64,000 nt of DNA from Frankiaceae bacterium (lineage in GTDB: Bacteria > Actinomycetota > Actinomycetes > Mycobacteriales > SCTD01): the NCBI GenBank assembly GCA_016650445.1, contig JAENVS010000011.1:1-64000 (forward strand). Direction: 5' to 3'. Below the pieces are notes generated by a model. It worked only from the letters and a program-made list of their open reading frames with translations, searched no databases and was not told where the DNA came from. Position numbers and translations under genes: made by a program. The first letter of the stretch is position 1; every line of letters begins with the position of its first letter. This document shows positions 25,261 to 34,592 of the stretch, one piece after another.

Positions 25261-27582
25261 ATGACCCCCTCGCGTCCCGGTGCCAACGCAGGCTCCGCGC
25301 CGCGCCCGGGCATGCCGCCGCGGCGCCGGCTCGGCGAGGTCCTGGTCGAGCAGGAGGTGCTCACCGAGGAGCAGCTCCAGGATGCGCTCGCGATCCAGGC
25401 GGACGTGCTGCCGGGGCAGCGCCGGCGCCGGCTCGGCGTCGTGCTCGTCGAGGCGGGCATCGCCACCGACCGCGCGATCGCCGAGGCGCTCGCGGCCGCG
25501 CTCGGGCTGAGAGTGACCGGGCTCGGCGAGCTCCCCATGGCAGCCGACGTCGTCCGCTCGCTGCCCCGGCCGGTGGCGGAGCGCAGCGGCATCCTCGTCC
25601 TGGAGCGGGTCGGCAACCGGGTCACCATCGCGACGAGCGACCCGACCGACGTCGTGGCGCTCGACGACGTGAAGCTCTACACCGGGGCGACCGAGGTGCA
25701 GATCCTCGTCTCCACGGAGGTGCAGGTCCGCGAGCACCTGGCGCGCGCGTGGTCGCTGTCGCAGGACTCCGACGTCTCGACGATGTTCGAGGAGATCGAC
25801 GCCCCGGAGGAGTCGCTCGAGGACGTCGCCGACGCCGGCACCGAGTCTGCGCCCATCGTGAAGCTCGTCGACGTCGTGCTCGCCGACGCCGTCCGTTCCG
25901 GGGCGAGTGACGTGCACTTCGAGCCCCAGGCCGGCGAGCTGCGGATCCGCTACCGCGTCGACGGCCTGCTGCGCGACGTCATGACGGTGCCCCGCAACGC
26001 CGCCGCGGGGACCATCAGCCGCATCAAGATCGTGTCCGGCCTCGACATCGCCGAGCGCCGTCGCCCCCAGGACGGCCGGGCCAAGCTCACCGTCGACAAC
26101 GGCACGGTCGAGGCCCGCGTGTCGACGCTACCGACGCTGCACGGCGAGAAGGCCGTCATCCGCCTGCTGCCTCGCTCGGACAACATCCCCCGGCTGGACA
26201 AGACCGGGCTGACGGGTGCGCAGCTCGAAGCGATCACGACCGCCCTCGTCCAGAGCCAGGGCCTCATCCTCATCACCGGGCCGACGGGCTCCGGCAAGAC
26301 CAACACGCTGTACGCCGGCATCCAGCAGGTGAGCACTCCCGACCGCAACATCGTGACGCTCGAGGACCCGGTCGAGATCCAGGTCACCGGCATCACGCAG
26401 GTGCAGGTCAACGAGCGCGCCGGCATGACGTTCGCCCGGGGTCTGCGCAGCATCCTGCGACAGGACCCCGACATCGTGCTCGTCGGTGAGGTCCGCGACC
26501 AGGAGACCGCCGAACTGGCGCTGCAGGCATCACTGACCGGTCACCTCGTGCTGACGACGCTGCACACCAACGACGCCGTCAGTGCCGTCACGCGGCTCGT
26601 CGACATGGGCGTCGAGCCGTTCCTCGTGGCGTCGTCGCTGAGCCTCGTGGTCGCGCAGCGGCTCGTCCGTCGCCCCTGCTCGTCCTGCATCACCGACTAC
26701 GTCCCGTCGCCGCGGACGCTGACGCTACTGGGCATCTCCGAGGCCGAGCTGACCGGCGCCACGCCCAAGCGCGGCAAGGGCTGCGCCGAATGCGGTGGCA
26801 CCGGTTACCGGGGCCGCACGGGTGTCTTCGAGGTGCTCCCCGTCACGGCCGAGATGCGCCACGTGCTCCTGACGACGCCCACTGAGGCCGCCATCGGTGC
26901 GGCTGCGCGCGCGCACGGCATGGCCACGCTGCGCACGTCGGCCCTGGCGGCAGCGCACGTCGGCGAGACGACGTACGAAGAGGTGCTGCGGGCGACGCAC
27001 ATCGACGACGTCGCCGGACCGCGCTGCCCGACCTGCGCGCGGGTCCTCGCCGACGACATGGTCTGCTGCCCGTGGGACGGCACCGCGATCGGTCAGAACC
27101 GCTGCACCGGCTGCGACCGCGCGATGGACCCGCAGTGGCAGACGTGTCCGTGGTGCCGCACGCCGGCCGCATCTCCCCCGCCGCTGGTGCCCGCGAAGGA
27201 GGAACGCCTCCCGCGACTGCTCGTCGTCGACGACGACCCGAGCGTGTGCTCGTTCGTCACCGCTGCGCTCGCCGGCTCCGCCGACGTGACCTCCGCGGGC
27301 ACCGCAGAGGCCGCACTCACGGCAGTCGGCGAGGACGAGTACGACGGCGCGCTCATCGACAACGTGCTGCCCGACCTGATGGGGATCGAGCTCATCCGTC
27401 TCCTGCGCACCGACCCGCGGACGCTGACGTTGCCGCTCGTGCTCTTCACGGGCAGTGCCAACCCCGACCTCGAGAGGGACGCCCGCCGGGCCGGTGCCGA
27501 CGACTACCTGACGAAACCGGTCGAGCCCGAACTGCTCGAGGAGCGGGTGCTCGAGCTGATTCGCACGACCGTGCGGCGCTAA
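25261..27582 (+). CDS. PilB/GspE-type ATPase fused to zinc ribbons and a receiver domain
   Basis: The 773-residue protein starts at ATG 25261. Residues ~18-170 are a GspE/PilB N-terminal domain and ~195-560 the secretion ATPase, with Walker A GPTGSGKT near 340, Asp-box EDPVE, LRQDPD and VGEVRD, and the tetracysteine CSSC...CAEC finger near 473-505. Then comes a double zinc ribbon (CPTC, CCPW, CTGC, CPWC, ~589-635). The C-terminal receiver domain (~650-770) has acidic pocket VVDDDP, phospho-acceptor Asp near 700 and the conserved Lys in YLTKPV. It probably drives type IV pilus-like assembly under phosphorelay control. No pilin or pilC gene is adjacent. Confidence 0.9.
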   Translation: MTPSRPGANAGSAPRPGMPPRRRLGEVLVEQEVLTEEQLQDALAIQADVLPGQRRRRLGVVLVEAGIATDRAIAEALAAALGLRVTGLGELPMAADVVRSLPRPVAERSGILVLERVGNRVTIATSDPTDVVALDDVKLYTGATEVQILVSTEVQVREHLARAWSLSQDSDVSTMFEEIDAPEESLEDVADAGTESAPIVKLVDVVLADAVRSGASDVHFEPQAGELRIRYRVDGLLRDVMTVPRNAAAGTISRIKIVSGLDIAERRRPQDGRAKLTVDNGTVEARVSTLPTLHGEKAVIRLLPRSDNIPRLDKTGLTGAQLEAITTALVQSQGLILITGPTGSGKTNTLYAGIQQVSTPDRNIVTLEDPVEIQVTGITQVQVNERAGMTFARGLRSILRQDPDIVLVGEVRDQETAELALQASLTGHLVLTTLHTNDAVSAVTRLVDMGVEPFLVASSLSLVVAQRLVRRPCSSCITDYVPSPRTLTLLGISEAELTGATPKRGKGCAECGGTGYRGRTGVFEVLPVTAEMRHVLLTTPTEAAIGAAARAHGMATLRTSALAAAHVGETTYEEVLRATHIDDVAGPRCPTCARVLADDMVCCPWDGTAIGQNRCTGCDRAMDPQWQTCPWCRTPAASPPPLVPAKEERLPRLLVVDDDPSVCSFVTAALAGSADVTSAGTAEAALTAVGEDEYDGALIDNVLPDLMGIELIRLLRTDPRTLTLPLVLFTGSANPDLERDARRAGADDYLTKPVEPELLEERVLELIRTTVRR

Positions 27583-27586
27583 CGGG

Positions 27587-27889
27587 TCACACCAGTCGCA
27601 GCAACGCGGCCGTCACCGCCGCCAGGGCCACCACGACGAGGAACGGCGCGCGCAGCAGCACGGCGACTGCCGCCACGGCGAGCCCGGCGGCGCGCGCGTC
27701 GAGGTCGAGCGCGCGCGACGCCCCGAACGTCTGCACCGTGACGAGTCCGGCGAGCAGCGCGATCGGCAGTAGCAGGGCTGGGCGACGTACCCGTGCGTTG
27801 TCCAGGGCGCGGCTCGGCAGCGTCCAGCCCAACAGCTTCAACGCGTAGCAGCCCGCCGACGCGAGAAGCACTGCGCTCCACGTGCTCAT
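27587..27889 (-). CDS. azlD: AzlD-type branched-chain amino acid transport subunit
   Basis: The 100-residue protein is almost entirely hydrophobic, with about four helices, and matches AzlD in size and placement. AzlD is the small subunit that works with AzlC in branched-chain amino acid export. ATG 27889 overlaps the azlC stop (ATGA), which fixes the start. Longer frames going upstream are shadows across azlC. It is convergent with the PilB-receiver gene. Confidence 0.85.
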   Translation of the reverse strand: MSTWSAVLLASAGCYALKLLGWTLPSRALDNARVRRPALLLPIALLAGLVTVQTFGASRALDLDARAAGLAVAAVAVLLRAPFLVVVALAAVTAALLRLV

Positions 27890-28518
27890 CGACGGACCAG
27901 CAACGGGACGACCGCCAGCCCCGCGATGAGCACCGGCACTCCGGGCCGCACGAACGGGACGGCCGCCAACGCCAGCAGCCCGCCGGCGGCGGCGACCCGC
28001 AACGACGTGCGGTCGCGCAGCTGCGGGGCCAGCAGGGCGAGAAACGCCGCCGGAACCGCGGCATCGAGTCCAAGCGCCGCCGGGTCGCCGAGGTGCGCGG
28101 CACCGAGCGCGCCCAGCAGCGTGCCGAGGTTCCACAGGACGTAGATGGCCGCGCCGGTCGCGAAGAAGGCGGTCCGTTCGAGCCCTGCCGGCGCGGCGAT
28201 CGCCATGGCGGTGGACTCGTCGAGCGTGATCTGGGCCGCGACGAGCCGACGCGGCCCGCGGACGCGCAGCAGATCGGCCATGCGGACGGCGTACAGCGTG
28301 TTGCGACTGCCGAGGAGCAGGGCGCTGAGAACGCCCGCGAGTGCCGTGCCCCCCGAGCCCAGCACCGCCACGAGCGCGAACTGCGATGCGCCGGTGAACA
28401 GCAGCAGGGACGTCGCGCAGGCCTGCGGGACGGAGAGCCCAGCGGCGACGGCGACGGCGCCGAACGACACGGCGTACGCGCCGGTGGCCACGCCGATACC
28501 CAGTGCGTTGCGGAGCAC
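27886..28518 (-). CDS. azlC: AzlC family branched-chain amino acid permease
   Basis: The 210-residue membrane protein has the AzlC signatures [17 protein letters not shown] near the N terminus, [22 protein letters not shown] and TLDESTAMA. AzlC with AzlD forms a transporter linked to branched-chain amino acid (and azaleucine) efflux in Bacillus. The GTG at 28518 is the start used here; no ribosome binding site is obvious. It is directly coupled to azlD. Confidence 0.9.
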   Translation of the reverse strand: MLRNALGIGVATGAYAVSFGAVAVAAGLSVPQACATSLLLFTGASQFALVAVLGSGGTALAGVLSALLLGSRNTLYAVRMADLLRVRGPRRLVAAQITLDESTAMAIAAPAGLERTAFFATGAAIYVLWNLGTLLGALGAAHLGDPAALGLDAAVPAAFLALLAPQLRDRTSLRVAAAGGLLALAAVPFVRPGVPVLIAGLAVVPLLVRR

Positions 28519-28622
28519 GGCCGGGCGGTCAGGTGCTGTCAGGGGGTGCTCACCGAGGCGAGGCGCGCGGACGTGACCAGCATCTCGCCAGGGTAGGTCT
28601 GTTCCGGGTGATCACGCAGACC

Positions 28623-28628
28623 TACGCT
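28623..28628 (+). promoter_or_regulatory. -10 hexamer TACGCT before the CoA-ester lyase
   Basis: TACGCT stands six bases before GTG 28635. This favours that GTG over the earlier one at 28608. Confidence 0.45.
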
Positions 28629-28634
28629 GGCCCC

Positions 28635-29687
28635 GTGCAGAGCCCGAAGGACTTCTTCCGCCCGCTCGCCGTCGGTGCTCCGACCCCGCTGCGCGAGATC
28701 CCGTTCCGGCCGTCCCGGATGATCCACTTCTTCGACCCGTCGAACCCGAAGATGGTCGCGAAGGTCCCCGACCTCGCGACGCAGGTCGACGTGCTGCTCG
28801 GCAACCTCGAGGACGCGATCCAGGCCAGCAACAAGGAAGCCGCGCGGCACGGCCTGGTGGAGGTCGCCAACAGCGTCGACCTCGGCCAGTGCCAGCTGTG
28901 GACGCGCGTCAACGACCTCGGCAGCCCCTGGGTGCTCGACGATCTCACCACCCTCGTCACGGAGGCCGGCGAGAAGATCGACGTCGTCATGATCCCGAAG
29001 GTCGAGGGACCCGAGGACATCCACTACGTCGACCGCCTCCTCGCACAGCTCGAGGCCAAGGCGGGCATCTCGCGTCCGCTGCAGGTGCACGCAATCCTGG
29101 AGACCGCGCGCGGCGTCGCCAGCGTCGAAGAGATCTGCGCCGCCTCCCCGCGCATGCAAGGGATCTCCCTGGGCCCGGCGGACCTCGCCGCCAACCGCCG
29201 CATGAAGACCACGCGGGTCGGTGGCGGTCACCCCGGCTACCTGGTGCGCCAGGACCCGCCGGGGGGTGACGTCGAGGCCGACCGGCTGACCTACCAGCAG
29301 GACCTGTGGCACTACACGGTCGCGCGCATGGTCGACGCGTGCGCGATGAACGGCATCTACCCGTACTACGGGCCGTTCGGCGACATCAAGGACACGGTCG
29401 CGTGCGAGGACCAGTTCCGCAACGCCTACCTGCTCGGCTGCGTCGGTGCGTGGTCGCTGCACCCGGTGCAGATCGAGATCGCCAAGCGCGTCTTCTCCCC
29501 CGAGCCCGACGAGGTCGCGTGGGCCAAGCGGGTCGTCGAGGAGATGGGCGAGGACGGCCGCGGCGCCGTGATGATCGACGGCAAGATGCAGGACGACGCG
29601 ACGTACAAGCAGTGCAAGGTGGTGCTGGCGCTGGCGAAAGAGCTCGCCGCCCGCGACGAGGACCTCGCCAAGGCCTACGACCTGTGA
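28635..29687 (+). CDS. Malyl-CoA/beta-methylmalyl-CoA lyase-like (HpcH/CitE family)
   Basis: The 350-residue TIM-barrel lyase has GNLEDAI (metal-binding Glu/Asp region), IPKVEG, the [12 protein letters not shown] segment with catalytic Glu, and [23 protein letters not shown]. The size and wording fit the L-malyl-CoA/beta-methylmalyl-CoA lyase of the ethylmalonyl-CoA or glyoxylate-generating pathways. The start is GTG 28635, on promoter spacing; GTG 28608 would add nine residues. The second lyase-like gene overlaps its stop (GTGA). Substrate is inferred from resemblance and from the MaoC hydratase-like gene at 7.4 kb. Confidence 0.85.
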   Translation: MQSPKDFFRPLAVGAPTPLREIPFRPSRMIHFFDPSNPKMVAKVPDLATQVDVLLGNLEDAIQASNKEAARHGLVEVANSVDLGQCQLWTRVNDLGSPWVLDDLTTLVTEAGEKIDVVMIPKVEGPEDIHYVDRLLAQLEAKAGISRPLQVHAILETARGVASVEEICAASPRMQGISLGPADLAANRRMKTTRVGGGHPGYLVRQDPPGGDVEADRLTYQQDLWHYTVARMVDACAMNGIYPYYGPFGDIKDTVACEDQFRNAYLLGCVGAWSLHPVQIEIAKRVFSPEPDEVAWAKRVVEEMGEDGRGAVMIDGKMQDDATYKQCKVVLALAKELAARDEDLAKAYDL

Positions 29688-30550
29688 CCACGACGATGCG
29701 GCCACTCCGGTCGGTGCTCTACATGCCGTCTTCCAACGCGCGGGCGCTGGAGAAGGCGAAGACCATCGCGGCCGACGGGATCATCTTCGACCTCGAGGAC
29801 GCGGTTGCGCCCGACGCGAAGGAGCTCGCGCGCGAGCAGGCCTGCGCCGCGGCCGGGTCACACGACTACGGCGAGCGGACGCTGACGATCCGGTGCAACG
29901 GGCTCGACACGCCCTGGGGGCACGACGACCTCGCGGCCGCGGCCCGGTCAGGCGCGTCGGCCGTCGTCATCCCGAAGGTCAGCGGAGCCCATCACCTCAC
30001 CCAGGTCGTCAACGGGCTGAGCGACGCCGGTGCACCCGACAGCCTGACGGTGTGGGCGATGGTCGAGACACCGGCGGGGGTGTTCGCCGTCCGGGACATC
30101 GCCGGCTTCGAGCGCGTCTCCGTGCTCGTGCTGGGGACCAACGACCTGGCGAAGGAGCTCCGGGCGGCGCTCGTCCCGGGCCGGGCCCCCCTCCTGCCGC
30201 ACCTCGCGACGACGCTGCTCGCTGCCCGCGAGGCAGGCGTCATGGTGCTGGACGGCGTCTACAACGACGTGAAGGACCTCGAGGGCTTCGAGGCGGAGTG
30301 CCGGCAGGGCATGGAGATGGGCTTCGACGGCAAGACGCTGATCCACCCGTCGCAGGTCGAGATCGCCAACCGGGTGTGGGCGCCGACCGACGAGGCGGTC
30401 GACCACGCGCGCCGGGTCATCGAGGCGTTCGACGAGGCTCAGCGCGACAGCCGGGGCGTCGTCACCGTCGACGGCCGGATGATCGAGAACCTGCACGTCG
30501 ACAACGCCCGCCGCACCCTCTCCGTCGCCGAGGCCATCGCCGCCCTCTGA
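29684..30550 (+). CDS. CitE-like CoA-ester lyase or malyl-CoA thioesterase
   Basis: The 288-residue protein belongs to the CitE/HpcH family: [57 protein letters not shown] and [14 protein letters not shown] are all present. In the ethylmalonyl-CoA pathway of Rhodobacter a similar second protein (Mcl2) hydrolyses (S)-malyl-CoA. Pairing with the Mcl1-like gene makes that a good guess here. GTG 29684 overlaps the preceding stop. Alternatives are citramalyl-CoA lyase or another citrate-lyase-beta homologue. Confidence 0.85.
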   Translation: MTTTMRPLRSVLYMPSSNARALEKAKTIAADGIIFDLEDAVAPDAKELAREQACAAAGSHDYGERTLTIRCNGLDTPWGHDDLAAAARSGASAVVIPKVSGAHHLTQVVNGLSDAGAPDSLTVWAMVETPAGVFAVRDIAGFERVSVLVLGTNDLAKELRAALVPGRAPLLPHLATTLLAAREAGVMVLDGVYNDVKDLEGFEAECRQGMEMGFDGKTLIHPSQVEIANRVWAPTDEAVDHARRVIEAFDEAQRDSRGVVTVDGRMIENLHVDNARRTLSVAEAIAAL

Positions 30551-30559
30551 CGAAGCACG

Positions 30560-30565
30560 TAGCCT
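30560..30565 (+). promoter_or_regulatory. -10 hexamer TAGCCT before mrp
   Basis: TAGCCT lies ten bases before ATG 30576, which would give a leader of only about three or four bases. Confidence 0.4.
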
Positions 30566-30575
30566 GGGACGCACC

Positions 30576-31712
30576 ATGACGACGCCCAGTACCGAGCAGC
30601 TCCACGCCGCGCTCTCGACGGTGATCGACCCCGAGATCCGCCGTCCCATCACCGAGATCGGCATGGTCAAGTCGGCAACGGTGGACGCGGACGGCCTCGC
30701 GCACGTCGGCATCTACCTCACCGTCAGCGGCTGCCCGATGAAGGAGACCCTCACCCGCGACGTGACCGCAGCCGTCGGCGCCCTCGCGGGCGTCACGCGC
30801 GTCGAGGTCGAGCTCGACGTCATGAGCGCGGAGCAGCGCCAGCAGCTGCAGACGCTGCTTCGCGGTGACAACCCGACACGGGAGATCCCGTTCGCCCAGC
30901 CGGGGTCACTCACCCGCGTGTTCGCCGTCGCCTCGGGCAAGGGCGGTGTCGGCAAGTCGAGCGTCACGGTCAACCTCGCAGCAGCGATGGCGGGAAAGGG
31001 CCTGTCGGTCGGCGTGCTCGACGCCGACATCTACGGCTTCTCGATTCCGCGCATGCTCGGCGTCGCCAACCGCCCGACCCAGGTCGAGTCGATGATCATG
31101 CCGCCGTCCGCGCACGGCGTGAAGGTCATCTCGATCGGGATGTTCACGAAGGACAACACCCCGGTCGTGTGGCGCGGACCGATGCTCCACCGGGCGCTGC
31201 AGCAGTTCCTTGCCGACGTCTACTGGGGTGACCTCGACGTCCTGCTGATGGACCTCCCGCCGGGCACGGGTGATGTTGCGATCTCGGTCGCGCAGCTCGT
31301 GCCGACTGCCGAGATCCTCGTCGTGACGACGCCGCAGCTGGCCGCCAAGGAAGTGGCGGAACGCGCCGGCTCCATCGCACTGCAGACCCATCAGCGGATC
31401 GCGGGTGTCGTCGAGAACATGAGCTACCTGCCGTGCCCGCACTGCGGCGAGAGCATCGACGTCTTCGGCTCCGGCGGCGGGCAGTCGGTCGCCGACTCGC
31501 TGACGCGGTCCCTCGGCGCGCGGGTCCCGCTGCTCGGTCAGATCCCGATCGACGTGCGCCTGCGCGAGGGTGGCGACAACGGCACCCCACTCGTGTTGTC
31601 CGACCCCGACTCGGTCGCCGCCAAGGAGCTGCTCGCCATCACCGACGCGCTGACCGGCAAGCCACGCGGCCTCGCCGGGCTGTCACTGGGCCTGACCCCA
31701 GCCAACCGGTAA
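30576..31712 (+). CDS. mrp: Mrp/ApbC iron-sulfur cluster carrier ATPase
   Basis: The 378-residue protein has an N-terminal MIP18/DUF59 domain (~5-95), then a deviant Walker A ASGKGGVGKSS near residue 120, DADIYG, DLPPGTGD and the cluster-binding CPHC near 287. Mrp proteins carry and transfer Fe-S clusters in the cytoplasm. Its place beside tatB, htrA and the sigE genes matches the mycobacterial arrangement (mrp is Rv1229c). It is convergent with tatB, with a small imperfect hairpin between. Confidence 0.95.
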   Translation: MTTPSTEQLHAALSTVIDPEIRRPITEIGMVKSATVDADGLAHVGIYLTVSGCPMKETLTRDVTAAVGALAGVTRVEVELDVMSAEQRQQLQTLLRGDNPTREIPFAQPGSLTRVFAVASGKGGVGKSSVTVNLAAAMAGKGLSVGVLDADIYGFSIPRMLGVANRPTQVESMIMPPSAHGVKVISIGMFTKDNTPVVWRGPMLHRALQQFLADVYWGDLDVLLMDLPPGTGDVAISVAQLVPTAEILVVTTPQLAAKEVAERAGSIALQTHQRIAGVVENMSYLPCPHCGESIDVFGSGGGQSVADSLTRSLGARVPLLGQIPIDVRLREGGDNGTPLVLSDPDSVAAKELLAITDALTGKPRGLAGLSLGLTPANR

Positions 31713-31733
31713 GACACCACGTCAGGTCGTGTC
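31713..31733. terminator. Hairpin between mrp and tatB
   Basis: GACACCAC (31713-31720) pairs with GTCGTGTC (31726-31733) with one mismatch and a GTCAG loop. It begins right after the mrp stop and covers the end of tatB. Confidence 0.35.
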
Positions 31734-32048
31734 CGGGTCCCAGGGGGCGGGCTCGGTCGGCAACAGCGGCCGCGGCCGCGCGGTCGCTGCAGATGCCCAG
31801 TCGTCGTCGTCCTCGAGCAGGTGACGGCGTACGAAGGTCTTCGGGTTCAGCGACGCGAGGTCGAGGTCACCGACCTCGGGGCCGAGCTCGGCCTTGAGGT
31901 CGGCGGTCAGGCCTTTGGCGTACACCCGGACCCGCCGCAGGGCGCGGCCGGCGTCGGCCGCCATGCCAGGAAGCCGCTCGGGGCCGAACACGAACAGCCC
32001 CAGCACGACCAGCACCGAGATCTCCGGCCAGCCGAGGGAGTTGAACAC
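31722..32048 (-). CDS. tatB: Sec-independent translocase component TatB
   Basis: The 108-residue protein has the TatA/B layout: a short N-terminal membrane helix with Glu (FNSLGWPEISVLVVLGLFVFGPERLP), the FGPERLP hinge, an amphipathic helix and a charged C-terminal tail. TatB forms the substrate-receptor complex with TatC. The GTG at 32048 has TAGGCT six bases upstream, so the transcript is probably leaderless. It follows htrA in the same direction, as in other actinobacteria. Confidence 0.93.
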   Translation of the reverse strand: MFNSLGWPEISVLVVLGLFVFGPERLPGMAADAGRALRRVRVYAKGLTADLKAELGPEVGDLDLASLNPKTFVRRHLLEDDDDWASAATARPRPLLPTEPAPWDPDTT

Positions 32049-32054
32049 CCCCGA

Positions 32055-32060
32055 AGCCTA
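32055..32060 (-). promoter_or_regulatory. -10 hexamer TAGGCT, leaderless tatB promoter
   Basis: On the minus strand TAGGCT ends six bases before the GTG of tatB, in the 20-base gap after htrA. It gives tatB its own promoter inside the htrA-tatB block. Confidence 0.55.
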
Positions 32061-32068
32061 CGGCGGCG

Positions 32069-33472
32069 CTAGTTGCCCTGGTTGTCCTCGAGGGTCACCC
32101 GCACCGTCGACTTCTTGCCGTTGCGGTAGTAGGTCAGCGTCACCGTCTGGCCGATCTTGTGCTCGCGGATCGCGATGATGAGCTCGTCGACGCTCTGCAC
32201 ACGCGTGCCGTTGACGGCGGTGATGAGGTCGCCCGGCTGCAGACCGGCCCGCTCTGCCGGCGCCCCGGGCAGAACCTCCTGGACTACCGCGCCCGGCTTG
32301 TTGGGGTCAGGCGACCGCAGGGCCTTGACGCCGATCGCCGGGTGCGTCGCCGTTCCGGTGCGGATCAGCTCCTCGGCAACAGACCTGGCCTCGTCGATCG
32401 GGATCGCGAAGCCCACGCCGATACTGCCGCCCTGGTCGCTGCCGAAGCCCCCCGCGCCGAGAGTGGCGATCGCGGAGTTGATGCCGATCACCTGCCCCTT
32501 CGCATCGACCAGGGCACCGCCGGAGTTGCCCGGGTTGATCGCGGCGTCGGTCTGGATGGCGTTGAACAGCGGCGTGCGGCCGCCGCCCTCACCGGGCACG
32601 TTCACGGTGCGGTTCAGCGCGCTGATGATGCCGGTGGTCACCGTCCCGGCCAGACCCAGTGGCGACCCGATCGCCACGACCGGGTCGCCGACGACGAGAC
32701 TGCGCGACTGCCCGAGCGCAGCCGGCACCAGCGTCTTGCTCGTCTGCACCTTGATGACGGCGAGGTCGGTGTCGGGGTCGCGGCCCACGATCTGTGCCGG
32801 GACCTCGACGCTCTCGGCGCCGTTGAAGGACACCGTGACCTTCGCACCCGACGCGTCGACGACGTGGTTGTTCGTCAACACGTAGCCGTCCGAGCGGATG
32901 ACGACACCGGAGCCGGTCCCCGACTCTCCTGACGGGCTCGACACCGAGATGTTGACGACCGACTGCAGCACGCGGGCCGCGATGCCGGCCACCGACTCCG
33001 GCGCGCGGTTCAGCGTCGACGCCGTCGCCCCACCGGTGCCCAGACTCGCGGAGGGATCGGTCAGCGCGCCGTTGTCCGACTGCCGCCCGGCGACGTAGCC
33101 CGCCGTCCCGCCGGCGACCAGCGCGACCGCGAGCGACGTGCCCACCGCGGCGAGCAGACCCGCGCGCTTCGGCGCCGGACCCGGCGCGGGGCCACCGATG
33201 GTGTCGGTCGGGTAGCCCCAGGCCGGCGCGCCGGTTGCCACCGGCTCGCCCCAGAGCGGAGCGGTCGCGGTCGTGGTGGTCCCGGCGTACGGCTCGTGGT
33301 GGCTCGTCGCGCCGTACGGGGCCGTGCCGTAGGGCTGCGCACCGAAGGCCGTCGTCTCGCCGTACGGCGCGGTCGACGGCGCCTCGGCGGGCGTTCCCCA
33401 CTGCTCGGTGTCGGCCCGCGACCACCACGGGCCGGGGGGTGGGGTGGCGGCGTCAGGCGCGTCCTTGCTCAT
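32069..33472 (-). CDS. htrA: HtrA/DegP-type membrane serine protease with PDZ
   Basis: The 467-residue protein starts at ATG 33472. It has a low-complexity Pro/Tyr/Thr-rich cytoplasmic N terminus, one membrane helix (~105-128), a trypsin-like domain with His in TNNHVV (near 202), Asp in DTDLAVIKV (near 235) and Ser in GNSGGAL (near 314), and one PDZ domain (~370-460). It degrades or refolds damaged exported proteins. Neighbouring sigE, rseA and rseB indicate envelope-stress control. A CAGACT hexamer six bases before the ATG suggests a leaderless transcript. Confidence 0.94.
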   Translation of the reverse strand: MSKDAPDAATPPPGPWWSRADTEQWGTPAEAPSTAPYGETTAFGAQPYGTAPYGATSHHEPYAGTTTTATAPLWGEPVATGAPAWGYPTDTIGGPAPGPAPKRAGLLAAVGTSLAVALVAGGTAGYVAGRQSDNGALTDPSASLGTGGATASTLNRAPESVAGIAARVLQSVVNISVSSPSGESGTGSGVVIRSDGYVLTNNHVVDASGAKVTVSFNGAESVEVPAQIVGRDPDTDLAVIKVQTSKTLVPAALGQSRSLVVGDPVVAIGSPLGLAGTVTTGIISALNRTVNVPGEGGGRTPLFNAIQTDAAINPGNSGGALVDAKGQVIGINSAIATLGAGGFGSDQGGSIGVGFAIPIDEARSVAEELIRTGTATHPAIGVKALRSPDPNKPGAVVQEVLPGAPAERAGLQPGDLITAVNGTRVQSVDELIIAIREHKIGQTVTLTYYRNGKKSTVRVTLEDNQGN

Positions 33473-33478
33473 GGGTCC

Positions 33479-33484
33479 AGTCTG
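33479..33484 (-). promoter_or_regulatory. CAGACT hexamer six bases before htrA
   Basis: The hexamer differs from TANNNT at its first base but holds the same spacing as the leaderless set. The same CAGACT occurs before the gene at 45058. Confidence 0.3.
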
Positions 33485-33548
33485 CCGCGACGCCCGTGAG
33501 GTCGGCGTGAGCCCCTCAGCCGACCCGGACAGGGGGCGCACTGCCGGA

Positions 33549-34592
33549 CTAGTCGAAGGGATTGAGCCAGGACGCAAGGCGAGCCAGGCCGCGGCCGATG
33601 CGGGCGAGCACACCGGTGCGCTGGGCCTTGTCGTGCGGCAGCACCGTGACCGCCGCCCGGGTCGCGTCCGGAGGCGCGTCGGACAGCAGGGTGAAGACCC
33701 GCCCGCCACCGCCCCAGACGACGCGCTCCGGTGAGGACGGCCGGACCCATACCGCGGACCGACCGAGCTTCTGCTTGGTGAACCCCGGCACCCGAGCCGC
33801 CCCGAGCCGGCCGCGCTGCACGAACAGCGACAGCGCCGACAGCCCGTCGGAGTACGACAGGTGCAGGACACGTTGCCCGTCGTGGGTGCGCATCCGCGCG
33901 TCGAACAGCTCGAGGTCACCGGCCAGCGACGAGGGGATCTGCCAGCCGTCGTGGCGCAGCGCGTCGAGCCCGGCGGGGTTGAGCTGGTCGGAGGCGAAGC
34001 GGGCGGACGTCACGTCGAGCGCGGCAGGACCGACCTCGAGGGTCGCGAACGCGCTGCTGCGGACAAGGCGTCCCGCGCGGTCGAACAGCTCGCGCCGCAG
34101 CACGAGGGAGGACGTGACGTCGATCCAGAACCGGCCGCTGACGAGCCCGTCGCCAGGGTGGCGGGCTTCGACCACCCGCACGCTGCGACCGACCCAGGTG
34201 TCGTCGCCGGCAAGCGTCAGCACGTAGTGCTCGGCGAGCAGGTGGAGCAGCCTCGGGTCGAGGTCGGTCGCCGGGGTGACCGTTCCGTCGACCTCCCCTC
34301 CCGCCGTGGGCAGGACGCGGACGACGAACCCCTCGGCGGTGGTGTGGCTGAGCTCCGCAACGCTCGACGTGGCCATGTCCTCGCGCCACGTGGAGACGTA
34401 CTGCGTGCCGCTGTAGACGCGCGTCCTGGCAGCCCGGGAGGCAGCCGACAGCAGCTCCAGGGCGCGCGCCTCGCCGGCCTGCGCGCCCGTCGGGGTCGGC
34501 TCCGGCTGGGTGCGGACGACGGCGTGCGCCGGGGTCCCCGCGAGCAGCGTCCCCGCTCCGGCGACGGCGAGCAGGAGGCGCAGCCGGGTCAT
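33549..34592 (-). CDS. RseB/MucB-like regulator of SigE
   Basis: The 347-residue exported protein has a signal peptide ([24 protein letters not shown]). The body resembles MucB/RseB: an N-terminal LolA-like half with SGTQYVSTW and DGTVTPATDL, and a C-terminal half with SYSDGLSALSLFVQ and AVWVRP. RseB proteins sense lipids or misfolded proteins and protect the anti-sigma factor from cleavage. ATG 34592 overlaps the rseA stop (ATGA). A three-part sigE-rseA-rseB operon is therefore likely. Confidence 0.82.
   Translation of the reverse strand: MTRLRLLLAVAGAGTLLAGTPAHAVVRTQPEPTPTGAQAGEARALELLSAASRAARTRVYSGTQYVSTWREDMATSSVAELSHTTAEGFVVRVLPTAGGEVDGTVTPATDLDPRLLHLLAEHYVLTLAGDDTWVGRSVRVVEARHPGDGLVSGRFWIDVTSSLVLRRELFDRAGRLVRSSAFATLEVGPAALDVTSARFASDQLNPAGLDALRHDGWQIPSSLAGDLELFDARMRTHDGQRVLHLSYSDGLSALSLFVQRGRLGAARVPGFTKQKLGRSAVWVRPSSPERVVWGGGGRVFTLLSDAPPDATRAAVTVLPHDKAQRTGVLARIGRGLARLASWLNPFD

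Noticed and set aside
32069-33919. HtrA frame extended upstream to 33919
   Set aside because: The upstream part overlaps the rseB gene in a shadow frame; ATG 33472 fits the usual HtrA N terminus.
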